DNA of 64,000 nucleotides, taken from assembly GCF_002001175.1 (NCBI RefSeq), contig NZ_MUNT01000006.1, forward strand, positions 620,001 through 684,000, given 5' to 3'. Below are positions 53,032 to 64,000 of this stretch, one piece after another. This DNA comes from Rhodanobacter sp. C03. Lineage in GTDB: Bacteria; Pseudomonadota; Gammaproteobacteria; Xanthomonadales; Rhodanobacteraceae. Every line of letters begins with the position of its first letter. Within the stretch, counting starts at the first letter, position 1. Both the position numbers and the translations under genes were made by a program. A model generated the notes under the pieces. It ran no database searches, was not told where the DNA came from, and was given only the letters and a program-made list of their open reading frames with translations.

Positions 53032-54600
53032 GATTCTGTTGAAAAACACCCTTGTCGCGGTGCGATGGAAGTGGTTGACTGATCACCCATCGACCGAGCG
53101 GGATTTTCGCGATGATGGGACGTCAGCAAGCTGCGCAAGCCCCCTTGTTCTACGCCTTCAACCTTGACGATCACGTCCCCGCCAATCATCTGCTTCGCGG
53201 CATTGATCAGTTCCTTGATCTGAGCGAACTGCACACGCATTTGTCCGCGCACTACAGTCACACTGGCCGTCCCTCGATTGACCCGGTGTTGCTGATCCGC
53301 ATGCTGATCGTGGGCTACTGCTTCGGGATTCGCTCGGAACGTCGGTTGTGCGAGGAAGTGCACCTCAACCTTGCGTATCGTTGGTTCTGCCGACTGGACC
53401 TGGAAGATCCGATCCCGGATCACTCGACGTTTTCGAAGAACCGGCACGGCCGGTTTCGCGACAACGACACGCTGCGGTTCGTGTTCGAACAGGTGCTGGC
53501 ACGTTGTCTGAGCGAGGGACTGGTTGGCGGCGAAGGATTCGCGACGGACGCGAGCGTGATCAAGGCCGACGCCAGCCGTCAGCGTGGCGTGTCGGGCGCG
53601 GAGGCGCACTGGGACAAGACAACGCCGCTCACCCGACCCGTGCGCGAGTACCTTGAAGCATTGGACGCTGCGGAGGAGGAACGCATCCCGCCAAAGAATG
53701 TGTCGCTGACCGATCCTGCCTCGCAGTGGACCGCCGCGCCCGGCGGTCCGGCATTTTTCGCCTACTCCACCAATTACCTCATCGACACCAAGGCAGGTGT
53801 GATCGTGGATGTGGAGGCGAGTCCCGCGCATCGCACGGCGGAAGTAAATGCCACACGTACCATGCTGGAGCGCACTGAAGTGCGCATGGGCATGAAACCT
53901 GAGCGGCTGATTGGCGATACGGCCTATGGCTCAGCCACCATGCTGGAATGGCTGGTCGAACAGAAAGGGATCGAACCGCACGTGCCGGTGTGGGATAAAT
54001 CGGAGCGATCCGATGGCACGTTCTCCCGGACTGAGTTTGCCTGGAACGAGCAGGACAACGCCTATGACTGTCCTGGCGGCAAGGAGCTGCGCTCGAACTG
54101 GCGCGCCTTCAAGGTGCCGCGCACCGGGGTAACCAAGGCCGACACGATCATCTATCGCGCCAGCGAGCATGACTGCCGAGGCTGCTCACTGAAAGAGCAA
54201 TGCTGTCCGAACACCCCGATGCGCAAGATCGCGCGCAGCATCCATGAACATGCACGCGAGGTCGCACGCAAGATTGCCACGACGCCGCAATATCTGCGGT
54301 CACGCTGCGAACGCAAGAAGGTCGAGATGTTGTTTGCTCACCTCAAACGCATCTTGCGGCTGGATCGATTGCGCCTGCGAGGTTTGCATGGTGCGCATGA
54401 TGAGTTTCTGATGGCAGCCATCGCCCAGAATCTGAGGCGAATGGCCAAGCGGTTGATGCCAACCGTGCAAGAAGACGCAAAAGGCCTCCCCGCATAGCGC
54501 TCAAGGGCGCTCGACCCTCCCAATTACTTCGCCGATGGATTGACGATCGCGCTATCGGCCAAGTACTCGCACTAAGAAAAGCGAGTTTTTCAACAGAATC
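53032..54600 (+). mobile_element. Intact IS1182-family-like insertion sequence
   Basis: A 1569-bp element bounded by perfect 16-bp inverted repeats (53032-53047 and 54585-54600, starting GATTCTGTTGAAAAAC). It is flanked by GGCC on both sides (53028-53031 and 54601-54604). Outside that, the arms GCTTTC (53022-53027) and GAAAGC (54605-54610) mirror each other, so the repeats look 26 bp long if the target is not subtracted. It carries one complete DDE transposase gene. The boundary proposed here assumes a 4-bp target duplication inside a palindrome. Confidence 0.85.
53112..54497 (+). CDS. IS1182-family transposase
   Basis: A 461-residue DDE transposase. An N-terminal DUF772-like domain holds PLFYAFNLDDHVPANHLLRGID and GRPSIDPVLLIRMLIVGY. 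The catalytic triad is readable as Asp 146 (FATDASVI), Asp 269 (LIGDTAYG) and Glu 405 (KKVEMLFAHLKR). A Cys cluster (CRGCSLKEQCCP, about 355-365) is typical of this family. The frame is intact and the catalytic residues are present, so the element may still be active. Two ATGs lie at the start and the first is shown. Confidence 0.92.
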   Translation: MMGRQQAAQAPLFYAFNLDDHVPANHLLRGIDQFLDLSELHTHLSAHYSHTGRPSIDPVLLIRMLIVGYCFGIRSERRLCEEVHLNLAYRWFCRLDLEDPIPDHSTFSKNRHGRFRDNDTLRFVFEQVLARCLSEGLVGGEGFATDASVIKADASRQRGVSGAEAHWDKTTPLTRPVREYLEALDAAEEERIPPKNVSLTDPASQWTAAPGGPAFFAYSTNYLIDTKAGVIVDVEASPAHRTAEVNATRTMLERTEVRMGMKPERLIGDTAYGSATMLEWLVEQKGIEPHVPVWDKSERSDGTFSRTEFAWNEQDNAYDCPGGKELRSNWRAFKVPRTGVTKADTIIYRASEHDCRGCSLKEQCCPNTPMRKIARSIHEHAREVARKIATTPQYLRSRCERKKVEMLFAHLKRILRLDRLRLRGLHGAHDEFLMAAIAQNLRRMAKRLMPTVQEDAKGLPA

Positions 54601-54637
54601 GGCCGAAAGCAGATATTGAGGAGTGCATACAAAACCT

Positions 54638-54674
54638 CAAAGAAAAACCCCGGCAATGCCGGGGTTTTTCTTTC
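54638..54674. terminator. Bidirectional terminator downstream of gyrA
   Basis: A long stem (54639-54655 with 54657-54673) built from GGGG/CCCC and A5/T5 tracts. It lies 20 bases after the gyrA stop codon on the minus strand and also protects gyrA from transcription leaving the IS element. Confidence 0.85.
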
Positions 54675-54692
54675 AAGACAGCATCAGGCTAC

Positions 54693-57308
<2,616 letters not shown>

Positions 57309-57617
57309 GAATCGGCTTCCTTGATAACAAAAAAAGGACGCTGGCACCGCGCCTCCAGCGCATGCGCGAGCGACCCGAAATCAACCTGCGAAGTGTAGCA
57401 CGAATGACATCAAAACGTCTGGATTTAACTGTTAAGTATCAACGACTTATAGCGACGCTTTGTGGCGCTTGAAAAGCACTCAGTGGACTGTCGAAAAATT
57501 GACCAGCGCAGCGACTGCCGAACTCGCGGCGGCGGGCAGTACCGGCCACCAATTCAGGTCTGGAAAATTCAGCAACAACCGTGCGCAGACCCTGTCACCG
57601 ATCTCAATACGACAGCT
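57309..57617 (-). other. Intergenic region upstream of gyrA
   Basis: A 309-bp gap between mtnA and gyrA. It should hold the gyrA promoter; a possible minus-strand -10 TACACT lies at 57392-57397, with no clear -35. No supported small gene, hairpin terminator or repeat was seen. Confidence 0.4.
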
Positions 57618-58631
57618 TCACCACCCAAACATCGCCTGCATCGCGAGGCTGTTCGGCCGCTCGATCACGCCGCGCTCGGTCACGATCGCGTCGATCAGTT
57701 CGGCAGGCGTTACGTCGAATACCGGGTTCCACGCCTGCGCCCCTTCGACCACGGTGCGTTTCCCCGCGGTGCTGAGCAACTCGGCAGGATCGCGCAGCTC
57801 GATCTCGATTTCCTCGCCGGTGCCGGTAGCCATGTCGACCGTGGATGACGGCGCCACTACCATGAACTTCACGCCGTGGTACTTCGCGGCAATCGCCAGT
57901 TGGTAGGTGCCGATCTTGTTCGCGGTATCGCCGTTCGCGGCGATCCGATCGGCGCCCACAATCACCCATTGCACGGCACCGGATTTCATCAGGTGGGCGG
58001 CGGCGGAATCGGCAATCAATTGCGCCGGGATGCCATCGCGCACCAGCTCCCACATCGTGAGGCGCGCACCCTGCTGCCATGGCCGGGTTTCGCCGGCATA
58101 GACATGATCGACCCGACCCATGGCCACGCCGGCGCGGATCACGCCCAGCGCCGTGCCAAAGCCGGCGGTGGCCAGTGAGCCGGTATTGCAATGGGTCAGT
58201 ACGCCGGAATGCGTTCTGATCAACGCAGCGCCCAACTCGCCCATCTGACGATTGGCGGCCAGATCCTCGTCCTGGATCGCCTGCGCCTCGCGCACCAGCG
58301 CCGCGGCATCGGCACCAGCCGCGATGCGCTTTTTCATCCGGTCCAGCGCCCACATCAAATTGACCGCGGTGGGCCGTGCAGCACGCAAGGTGGCCAGCAC
58401 TTCGTCGAGTGACTCACCTTGTTTCGCCGCCAGCGCCACGCCCCACGCGGCAGCAATGCCGATCGCCGGTGCGCCGCGCACGGCCAGATCCTTGATCGCC
58501 TGCGTGATGTGGCTGGCGTCAGTACAGTCGATCCAGCGTTCCTCGCCCGGCAGCAGGCGCTGATCGAGCAGACGCAGATATTCACCCTGCCATTGCACGG
58601 CACGGATGCGGTCGTAACGGTCGTAATCCAT
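57618..58631 (-). CDS. mtnA: Methylthioribose-1-phosphate isomerase
   Basis: A 337-residue enzyme of the methionine-salvage pathway, which isomerises 5-methylthioribose-1-phosphate to the ribulose form. The catalytic Cys 148 ([13 protein letters not shown]) and Asp 228 ([20 protein letters not shown]) are both present, which separates it from the eIF2B subunits of the same fold. [13 protein letters not shown] near 52-64 is also typical. The later mtn genes are not nearby, but a methionine-type transaminase and an omega-amidase are at 27-29 kb. It lies 60 bases from the pspC-type gene on the same strand. Confidence 0.94.
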   Translation of the reverse strand: MDYDRYDRIRAVQWQGEYLRLLDQRLLPGEERWIDCTDASHITQAIKDLAVRGAPAIGIAAAWGVALAAKQGESLDEVLATLRAARPTAVNLMWALDRMKKRIAAGADAAALVREAQAIQDEDLAANRQMGELGAALIRTHSGVLTHCNTGSLATAGFGTALGVIRAGVAMGRVDHVYAGETRPWQQGARLTMWELVRDGIPAQLIADSAAAHLMKSGAVQWVIVGADRIAANGDTANKIGTYQLAIAAKYHGVKFMVVAPSSTVDMATGTGEEIEIELRDPAELLSTAGKRTVVEGAQAWNPVFDVTPAELIDAIVTERGVIERPNSLAMQAMFGW

Positions 58632-58690
58632 GGGTATGTCTTTGCTATTCAGTCAAACGATCAGATCAGGGCTTGCAGCAGCATGCGCAT

Positions 58691-58876
58691 TCACGGCGCC
58701 TCAGGCATGACCAGCCACATGATCAGGTAAATCAGGATGCCCGATCCACCCAGCAGGGTCAGCATGACCCAGGCAACCCGCACCAGGGTCGGGTCCCAGC
58801 CGTAGTATTCGGCAATCCCACCGCAGACACCGGCGAGTTTTCTGTCATTGCGTGAGCGATATAAACGCTTCTCCAT
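58691..58876 (-). CDS. PspC-domain membrane protein
   Basis: A 61-residue protein made almost entirely of one PspC domain: RKLAGVCGGIAEYYGWDPTLVRV followed by a single membrane segment (about 34-58, WVMLTLLGGSGILIYLIMWLVM). Such short PspC proteins sit in the inner membrane and may sense envelope stress; no pspA or pspB is nearby. The frame extends 13 codons further upstream, but the ATG at 58876 aligns with the usual start (MEKRLYRS). It lies 25 bases downstream of phaC on the same strand and may be read with it. Confidence 0.88.
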   Translation of the reverse strand: MEKRLYRSRNDRKLAGVCGGIAEYYGWDPTLVRVAWVMLTLLGGSGILIYLIMWLVMPEAP

Positions 58877-58901
58877 TTCGACGATCTCTGCGGGAAAGCC
58901 G

Positions 58902-59969
58902 TCAGTCTCGCGCACTCAGCCATTGATGGATAGCCGGTGGTACCTCACGCTGCGCGCGGCCGGACACATAGATGCCGATGTGGCCGCCCTTGAACGCCAG
59001 CTGGGTGTAATCGGTGGTGCCGACGTGCTTGCCCATCGCGCGCGAGGCATCCGGCGGTACCAGGTGATCCTGCTCGGCGAAGATGTTCAATACCGGCTGG
59101 GTCACCATACCCAGATCCACCGGCTTGCCGCCGATCTCGAGCGTGCCCTTGACCAGCTTGTTGCCTTGGTAGAAGTCCTTGATGAACTGGCGGAACGCCT
59201 CGCCGGCCTGATCCGGCGAATCGAAGATCCAGCGCTCCATGCGCAGGAAGTTCTCCAGCTCGGTCGGGTTGTCGAGGATGTCGACCATGCCGATGTATTT
59301 CTGCTGGTTCAGTCGCACCGGCTTCAGCGTGAGGTAGACGTAGTTCATCAGTCCGGCGGGGATGTTGCCCATGGTGTCGACGAACAGATCCACGTCCATG
59401 CTGCGGCACCAGCTCGACAGCATGTTGTCCGGCGTGTGGAAGTCCACGGGCGTGACCATGGTGATCAGGTTCTTCACCTTGTCCGCGTGCAGCGCGGTGT
59501 AGCACAGCGAGAACGCACCGCCTTGGCAGATGCCGAGCAGGTTGATCGCATCGAGATCGTGACGTTTGCGCACTGCATCGACACAACGGTCGAGATAACC
59601 GTTGATGTAATCGTCCAGGGTCAGCCAGCGATCGGCACCGTCGGGATAGCCCCAGTCGATCAGGTAGACGTCTTCGCCCTGCTCCAGCAGGTTGCGCACC
59701 ATCGAACGGTCGGCCTGCAGGTCGGTCATCCATACCGTGTTGACCAGCGCATAGACGATCAGCAACGGCGTCTTCGCGGTGGGTCTGCTGTGGCCTTCGA
59801 AGTGCCATACCTTCAGCTTGTCCTCGCTGTAGACCAGCTTGCGCGGGGTGTTCGCGTATTCGGGCTCGCGCATGCCGCGCAGGTGGCCCATGCCGGCGGC
59901 GAGCTTGCGCTGGAACGTGGCGATGTCGCCCAGGGCCTTGGTCGGGTCGATGCGCAATGGCGTATACAT
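58902..59969 (-). CDS. phaC: Class III PHA synthase subunit PhaC
   Basis: A 355-residue catalytic subunit of a class III polyhydroxyalkanoate synthase that polymerises (R)-3-hydroxyacyl-CoA. The synthase box G-I-C-Q-G-G gives the nucleophile Cys 148, with Asp 301 (FAEQDHLVPP) and His 330 (FKGGHIGIYV) completing the triad. These positions are one off those of the Allochromatium enzyme. The short length shows that it needs PhaE. phaE lies directly upstream, 12 bases away, in the same operon. Confidence 0.95.
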   Translation of the reverse strand: MYTPLRIDPTKALGDIATFQRKLAAGMGHLRGMREPEYANTPRKLVYSEDKLKVWHFEGHSRPTAKTPLLIVYALVNTVWMTDLQADRSMVRNLLEQGEDVYLIDWGYPDGADRWLTLDDYINGYLDRCVDAVRKRHDLDAINLLGICQGGAFSLCYTALHADKVKNLITMVTPVDFHTPDNMLSSWCRSMDVDLFVDTMGNIPAGLMNYVYLTLKPVRLNQQKYIGMVDILDNPTELENFLRMERWIFDSPDQAGEAFRQFIKDFYQGNKLVKGTLEIGGKPVDLGMVTQPVLNIFAEQDHLVPPDASRAMGKHVGTTDYTQLAFKGGHIGIYVSGRAQREVPPAIHQWLSARD

Positions 59970-59981
59970 GGCGAGATCTCC

Positions 59982-61073
59982 TTACTTGCGCTTGCGCGGA
60001 CTGGTGCGGGAGGGAGATGCGGCACTGGACTTGGACGTGCTGGCCACTATCGCGCGCGCCGTCTTTGCCGGGGCCTTCGAAACAGACGTCTTTACCGCCG
60101 AAGTCGATCGCTTGGCAGGCGCAGCCTTCTTCGCGGCGGGCGCTGCACTCGGGCCACCGGCGAACTGGCGCTTCAGCGCCGCCAGTTCACGGCGCAACGC
60201 CATGATCTCGTCAGCATGATCTGAGGTCGCCGGCACGGGGCTGGCACGGAACTCGCGGCGCATGGCCTGCAATCGTTCGCCGAGGCTCGACACTTCGCTG
60301 CGCGTGGGTACGCCGAGTTGCTGGCAGAACTGTTCGGTCTGCTGCTGCTGCATCTGGCGCACACGCATCTGCGTGTTGACCATCTCACCGTAAACCTCGC
60401 GAAACTCGTCGGTCAGCGCGATCTCGGCATAGGCCTCTTCGGCGGCATCCACCCACAAGTCATACAGCGCCTTCAGCGAATCGATCTGGCGACCGGGCTC
60501 GGCGCGCTCCGCCAGTTTGTCCTGCAGGCGCTGCATCGCCTGCGCGTTGGAGCGCTGGATCAACGCCTGATAACGCGCGGAAGCCTGCAACGATTCCAGC
60601 ATGGCGGCGGCCATCGCCTGTTGCTTCATCTGTTGTTCGCGATCCTGGCCAAACGCCGGCGTCGGCCCCTGGGCGCCCGGCAGATCGCCAAAGCTGCCGT
60701 GCTGCGCCGCTTGCATCCAGGATTGCCATTGCCGCGCAAAGCCCTGCGCGCCAGCACTGTCGATACCGCCGAACGCCTGCGCAAACGGCTGGCTGGCACC
60801 ACCGAACAGCTGCTGCAGTTGCTGACGCCAATCGGCCGGCTGAGCCGCGGCACCGTTGGCGGCGGCGCCCTGCATCCAGTCGAAGTACCCCTTCAGGCCA
60901 GCCAAGGTGCGTTCCAGCGTGTCGTTGCCGGAAGCTGGTGTTGTCGGCGGCGTGAAAAACGGGTTGGTTACAGGCTGAGGCTGCTGTTGTTGCAGCTGGC
61001 GCGTCCAGGCGTCCCATGACTGCTGCGCCAGGGTCTGATAGTCCCTGATGAAATCATTCGCGGGGTCGGCCAT
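59982..61073 (-). CDS. phaE: Class III PHA synthase subunit PhaE with basic tail
   Basis: A 363-residue PhaE, the partner that activates PhaC on the granule surface. The family block YDLWVDAAEEAYAEIALTDEFREVYGE lies at about 204-230. A helical, Gln-rich middle (about 240-305) includes a segment suited to a coiled coil (EIMALRRELAALKRQF). Residues 306-363 form an unusual tail with 14 basic and no acidic residues, rich in Ala, Ser and Thr (AAPAAKKAAPAKR, PSRTSPRKRK). It resembles the DNA-binding tail of phasin PhaF and histone H1. phaC follows 12 bases later. Confidence 0.92.
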   Translation of the reverse strand: MADPANDFIRDYQTLAQQSWDAWTRQLQQQQPQPVTNPFFTPPTTPASGNDTLERTLAGLKGYFDWMQGAAANGAAAQPADWRQQLQQLFGGASQPFAQAFGGIDSAGAQGFARQWQSWMQAAQHGSFGDLPGAQGPTPAFGQDREQQMKQQAMAAAMLESLQASARYQALIQRSNAQAMQRLQDKLAERAEPGRQIDSLKALYDLWVDAAEEAYAEIALTDEFREVYGEMVNTQMRVRQMQQQQTEQFCQQLGVPTRSEVSSLGERLQAMRREFRASPVPATSDHADEIMALRRELAALKRQFAGGPSAAPAAKKAAPAKRSTSAVKTSVSKAPAKTARAIVASTSKSSAASPSRTSPRKRK

Positions 61074-61144
61074 CGGTGCATCCTCATGCGTGGTCCCTGC
61101 ATCCTAGCAAAAACGTGTTGCACAAAATCATCGGTGCCAGAACG

Positions 61145-61174
61145 CACAAGGCCCGGCATAAGCCGGGCCTTGTG
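61145..61174 (-). terminator. Hairpin terminator downstream of pnp
   Basis: A perfect 13-bp stem (61145-61157 with 61162-61174) with an ATAA loop lies 21 bases beyond the pnp stop codon. There is no clear T tract on the minus strand, so it may act mainly as a 3' mRNA-end stabiliser. Confidence 0.65.
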
Positions 61175-61195
61175 GAATCACACTGACCTTGAAAC

Positions 61196-63310
61196 TCAGG
61201 CGGTGGCGCCGTTGGCGCGCTCGTCTTCGGTGACTGCCTTCATCGACAGGCGGATACGGCCCTGCTTGTCCACTTCGAGCACCTTGACCTTGACGATATC
61301 GCCTTCCTTGAGCTTGTCGGAAACCTTCTCGACACGCTCATCGGAGATCTGCGACACGTGCACCAGACCATCCTTGCCCGGCATGATCGTGACGAATGCA
61401 CCGAAGTCCATCAGCTTGGCGACCTTGCCCTCGTAGATGCGGCCCGGCTCGACGTCGGAGACGATCTGCTCGATGCGCTTCTTCGCCGCTTCGCCCGCCT
61501 CGCGATTGACCGAGCCGACGATGATGGTGCCGTCGTCGCTGATGTCGATCGTGGTGCCAGTCTCTTCGGTGATCGAGCGGATCGTGGCGCCGCCCTTGCC
61601 GATCACTTCGCGGATCTTGTCCGGATGGATCTTGATGGTGATCAGGCGCGGGGCGTACTCGCTCATTTCCGTGCGGGCGGTGGTGAGCGCCTTGGCCATT
61701 TCGCCGAGGATGTGCAGACGACCGCGCTTGGCCTGCTCCAGCGCCACCTTCATGATCTCTTCGGTGATGCCGTCGATCTTGATGTCCATCTGCAGCGCGG
61801 AGATGCCATCGGCGCTGCCGGCCACCTTGAAGTCCATGTCGCCGAGGTGATCCTCGTCGCCCAGGATGTCGGACAGCACGACGAAGTCGCTGCCTTCCTT
61901 GACCAGGCCCATCGCGATACCCGCCACCGGTGCCTTCAGCGGAATACCCGCGTCCATCATCGCCAGCGAGGAACCGCACACCGAGGCCATCGACGAGGAA
62001 CCGTTGGACTCGGTGATTTCCGAGACCACGCGCACCACGTACGGGAATTCCTCGATCGTCGGCTTCACTGCCTGCACGCCGCGCTTGGCGAGACGGCCGT
62101 GGCCGATCTCGCGACGCTTCGGCGCGCCGAAACGACCAGCTTCACCCACCGAGAACGGGGGGAAGTTGTAATGGAACAGGAACGGATCCTTCGACTCGCC
62201 ACCCGGCGCATCGATGATCTGCGCGTCACGCGTAGTGCCCAGCGTGATGACGACCAGGGCCTGCGTCTCGCCACGGGTGAACAGCGCGGAACCATGCGTA
62301 CGCGGCAGTACGCCAACGCGTGCAGTGATCGCACGGACGTCGTCGAGCTGACGGCCGTCGATACGCACCTTGGTCTTCAGTACGCTGTCGCGCATGGTGT
62401 GGTATTCGAGCTCGCCGAATTCCTTCGACAGCTCGGCAGACGCCCAGCCGTTCGTTTCGGCTTGCGCTTTCAGCTCACCCAGCACGTCGGCCTTGATCGC
62501 GGAGATCGCGTCGCGGCGCTGCAGCTTGTCGCGCACCTGGAACGCTTCGTCCAGCTTGCTGCCAACGGTGCCCTTGAGCGCGGCGACCAGCGACTCGTTG
62601 CGCGCCGGTGCCTTCCAGTCCCATGACGGCTTGGCGGCTTCGGCAGCCAGTTCGGCGATCGCACGGATCGCGGTCTGCATCTGCTGGTGACCGAACATCA
62701 CCGCGCCGAGCATCACATCCTCGGACAGCAGCTGGGCTTCGGATTCCACCATCAGCACCGCACCGGCGGTACCGGCAACGACCAGGTCCAGCTGCGAAGT
62801 CTTCAGCTCGGTGGTCGTCGGGTTCAGCAGGTACTGGCCGTTGGCGTAACCGACGCGGGCGGCACCGATCGGACCCTTGAACGGGATACCGGCCAACGAC
62901 AGCGCAGCCGAGGCGCCGAGCAAGGCAACGATGTCGCCGTCAACCTCGGGATTGAGCGAGACGACCTGCGCGATGACCTGCACTTCGTTCTTGAAGTCTT
63001 CCGGGAACAGCGGGCGCACCGGGCGATCGATCAGACGCGAGGTCAGCGTCTCCTTCTCGGTCGGACGGCCTTCGCGCTTGAAGAAGCCGCCCGGGATGCG
63101 ACCAGCGGAGTAGAACTTTTCCACGTAGTCGACGGTGAGCGGGAAGAAATCCTGCCCTTCCTTCTGCTTGGTGGCCGCCACGGCGGTGACCAGCACCACG
63201 GTGCCGCCCATGCTGGCCATCACCGCGCCGGACGCCTGGCGGGCAATTTCGCCCGTCTCCAGCGTGACTTCGTGACTACCGTACTGGAATGACTTGGTTA
63301 CTTTTGCCAC
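61196..63310 (-). CDS. pnp: Polyribonucleotide nucleotidyltransferase (PNPase)
   Basis: A 704-residue PNPase that degrades RNA 3' to 5' with phosphate and can add tails. The order is two RNase PH-like domains with a helical linker, then a KH domain ([20 protein letters not shown], about 560-580). An S1 domain follows (about 620-690, [31 protein letters not shown] is its first part). [19 protein letters not shown] is the catalytic-core signature. The length is standard. It follows rpsO with a hairpin-rich spacer, the arrangement in which PNPase controls its own mRNA in E. coli. Confidence 0.97.
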   Translation of the reverse strand: MAKVTKSFQYGSHEVTLETGEIARQASGAVMASMGGTVVLVTAVAATKQKEGQDFFPLTVDYVEKFYSAGRIPGGFFKREGRPTEKETLTSRLIDRPVRPLFPEDFKNEVQVIAQVVSLNPEVDGDIVALLGASAALSLAGIPFKGPIGAARVGYANGQYLLNPTTTELKTSQLDLVVAGTAGAVLMVESEAQLLSEDVMLGAVMFGHQQMQTAIRAIAELAAEAAKPSWDWKAPARNESLVAALKGTVGSKLDEAFQVRDKLQRRDAISAIKADVLGELKAQAETNGWASAELSKEFGELEYHTMRDSVLKTKVRIDGRQLDDVRAITARVGVLPRTHGSALFTRGETQALVVITLGTTRDAQIIDAPGGESKDPFLFHYNFPPFSVGEAGRFGAPKRREIGHGRLAKRGVQAVKPTIEEFPYVVRVVSEITESNGSSSMASVCGSSLAMMDAGIPLKAPVAGIAMGLVKEGSDFVVLSDILGDEDHLGDMDFKVAGSADGISALQMDIKIDGITEEIMKVALEQAKRGRLHILGEMAKALTTARTEMSEYAPRLITIKIHPDKIREVIGKGGATIRSITEETGTTIDISDDGTIIVGSVNREAGEAAKKRIEQIVSDVEPGRIYEGKVAKLMDFGAFVTIMPGKDGLVHVSQISDERVEKVSDKLKEGDIVKVKVLEVDKQGRIRLSMKAVTEDERANGATA

Positions 63311-63338
63311 GTGCTTAATTCCTGATCTGATTGAGAAG

Positions 63339-63388
63339 TGCGCCCGGGGATGGGCGCCTCTTGATCTTTGCGTTCATGGATGAACGCA
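63339..63388 (-). promoter_or_regulatory. Hairpins in the rpsO-pnp spacer
   Basis: Two stems lie in the 83-bp spacer: 63369-63376 with 63381-63388 next to the rpsO stop, and 63340-63345 with 63352-63357 ahead of pnp. In E. coli this spacer holds the rpsO terminator and the RNase III site for pnp autoregulation; a similar job here is inferred from position. Confidence 0.5.
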
Positions 63389-63393
63389 CGAAA

Positions 63394-63663
63394 TTACCGA
63401 CGCAGGCCGAGGCGTTCGATCAGGGTCTGGTAGCGCGCAAGATCGCGATCCTTCAGATAGCTGAGCAGACGCTTGCGCTGGTTGACCAGCTTCAGCAGAC
63501 CACGGCGGGAATGGTGATCCTGCTTGTGTTCCTTGAAGTGGCCGGTGAGATGGTCGATGCGGGCGGACAACAGGGCGACTTGGACTTCCGACGAGCCGGT
63601 ATCGTTCGGCACGCGGCCGAAATCAGCAATGATCTTGCCGGTTTGTTCTGCGGTAAGGGACAT
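63394..63663 (-). CDS. rpsO: 30S ribosomal protein S15
   Basis: An 89-residue S15 that binds the 16S rRNA central domain and bridges the subunits. The family signature [40 protein letters not shown] begins near residue 31 and is intact. The length is exactly the usual 89 residues. It sits between truB and pnp in the standard order. Confidence 0.98.
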   Translation of the reverse strand: MSLTAEQTGKIIADFGRVPNDTGSSEVQVALLSARIDHLTGHFKEHKQDHHSRRGLLKLVNQRKRLLSYLKDRDLARYQTLIERLGLRR

Positions 63664-63830
63664 GGGTATACGTTTCCTTGGAAAGGCGATGCGAAGCTTG
63701 TGCTTGCATCATCGCGATGACGCAAGCACAAGCTTCGCCTAGATGAATGAAAGCGTTGAAATAACCTGTCTATTCTACTGATGGGAGTGGTGTTACAACA
63801 AGTGCGCAGCGGCTTTTCGGCGCAATTTCT

Positions 63831-64000
63831 TCAGTCTGACGGCAGGTTGAAGCCGCGCAGGATGCGCGCACGGCCTTCGTCATCCAGTTCCAGCAACGCC
63901 AGCAGCGCGCCATCGCTGGCATAGGCGGCACAGCGGCCACTTGGCGGCGCCTGCGGCAGCGGGATCTGCTGGCCGCGCGAGATCGCCATGCTTTGCTGCT
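63831..64000 (-). CDS. truB: tRNA pseudouridine 55 synthase TruB, C-terminal end
   Basis: The last 55 or so codons of a gene that runs off the window edge. Translated on the minus strand it ends LLALLELDDEGRARILRGFNLPSD, preceded by ISRGQQIPLPQAPPSGRCAAY. This is the PUA-like C-terminal domain of the long TruB form. The enzyme makes pseudouridine 55 in the T loop of tRNAs. Its place directly before rpsO and pnp supports the call. The catalytic part lies outside the window. Confidence 0.85.
   Translation of the reverse strand, partial: QQSMAISRGQQIPLPQAPPSGRCAAYASDGALLALLELDDEGRARILRGFNLPSD

Overview
The window reads as a stretch of chromosome from a GC-rich gammaproteobacterium of the Xanthomonadales type, probably the Rhodanobacter/Dyella/Luteibacter side (Rhodanobacteraceae). 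The basis is indirect: TAGGAGCGGCTTCAGCCGCG-type extragenic palindromes, a class III PHA synthase (phaE-phaC), an SLC5-type sensor kinase with a LuxR partner, a TonB receptor with a GntP permease, glutamine at GyrA position 83, and the gene content as a whole. Family-level placement is inference. About 53 protein genes are supported. No tRNA, rRNA, CRISPR array or prophage was found.

Left part (1-12.7 kb). After a cyclophilin, most genes point to uptake and breakdown of polyhydroxybutyrate (PHB): a lipoprotein 3-hydroxybutyrate-oligomer hydrolase, a secreted PHB depolymerase, a TonB-dependent receptor and a GntP-family permease suited to 3-hydroxybutyrate. Interleaved with these is a split two-component pair resembling CrbR/CrbS (acetate-switch regulators). 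Between regulator and kinase sits an HNH endonuclease gene of visibly different base composition. Two long REP-type inverted repeats flank the hydrolase-regulator-HNH-kinase block. This locus is the best candidate for a little-described system here.

Middle part (12.8-42 kb). This is mostly core metabolism and chromosome maintenance: typA, an OxyR-like LysR gene divergent from aconitase acnA, fadD, a PilZ protein, scpA-scpB-rluB, arsC, a CsgG-like protein, a methionine-salvage transaminase with omega-amidase, and a LysR/azoreductase pair. It also holds a six-gene set with a small secreted protein, a YtrA-type GntR repressor, an ABC ATPase and permease, and two paralogous lipoproteins. After that come fumC, purB, a cysteine synthase, a TauE-type exporter, the ribosomal oxygenase roxA and a GNAT gene. 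A 975-bp stretch before scpA has no convincing gene.

Right part (42.5-64 kb). The 2-oxoglutarate dehydrogenase cluster (sucA, sucB, lpdA) is followed by a LOG-family gene, a secreted unknown overlapping an acuI-type reductase, a PilH-like regulator, cbpA and a peroxiredoxin. An intact IS1182-like element (53032-54600) has landed inside a palindrome. Then, all on the minus strand, come gyrA, mtnA, a PspC protein, phaC/phaE, pnp, rpsO and the 3' end of truB, in the usual truB-rpsO-pnp order. With phaE/phaC at 59-61 kb and the depolymerisation locus at 1-12 kb, the window carries genes both to make PHA and probably to scavenge it from outside.
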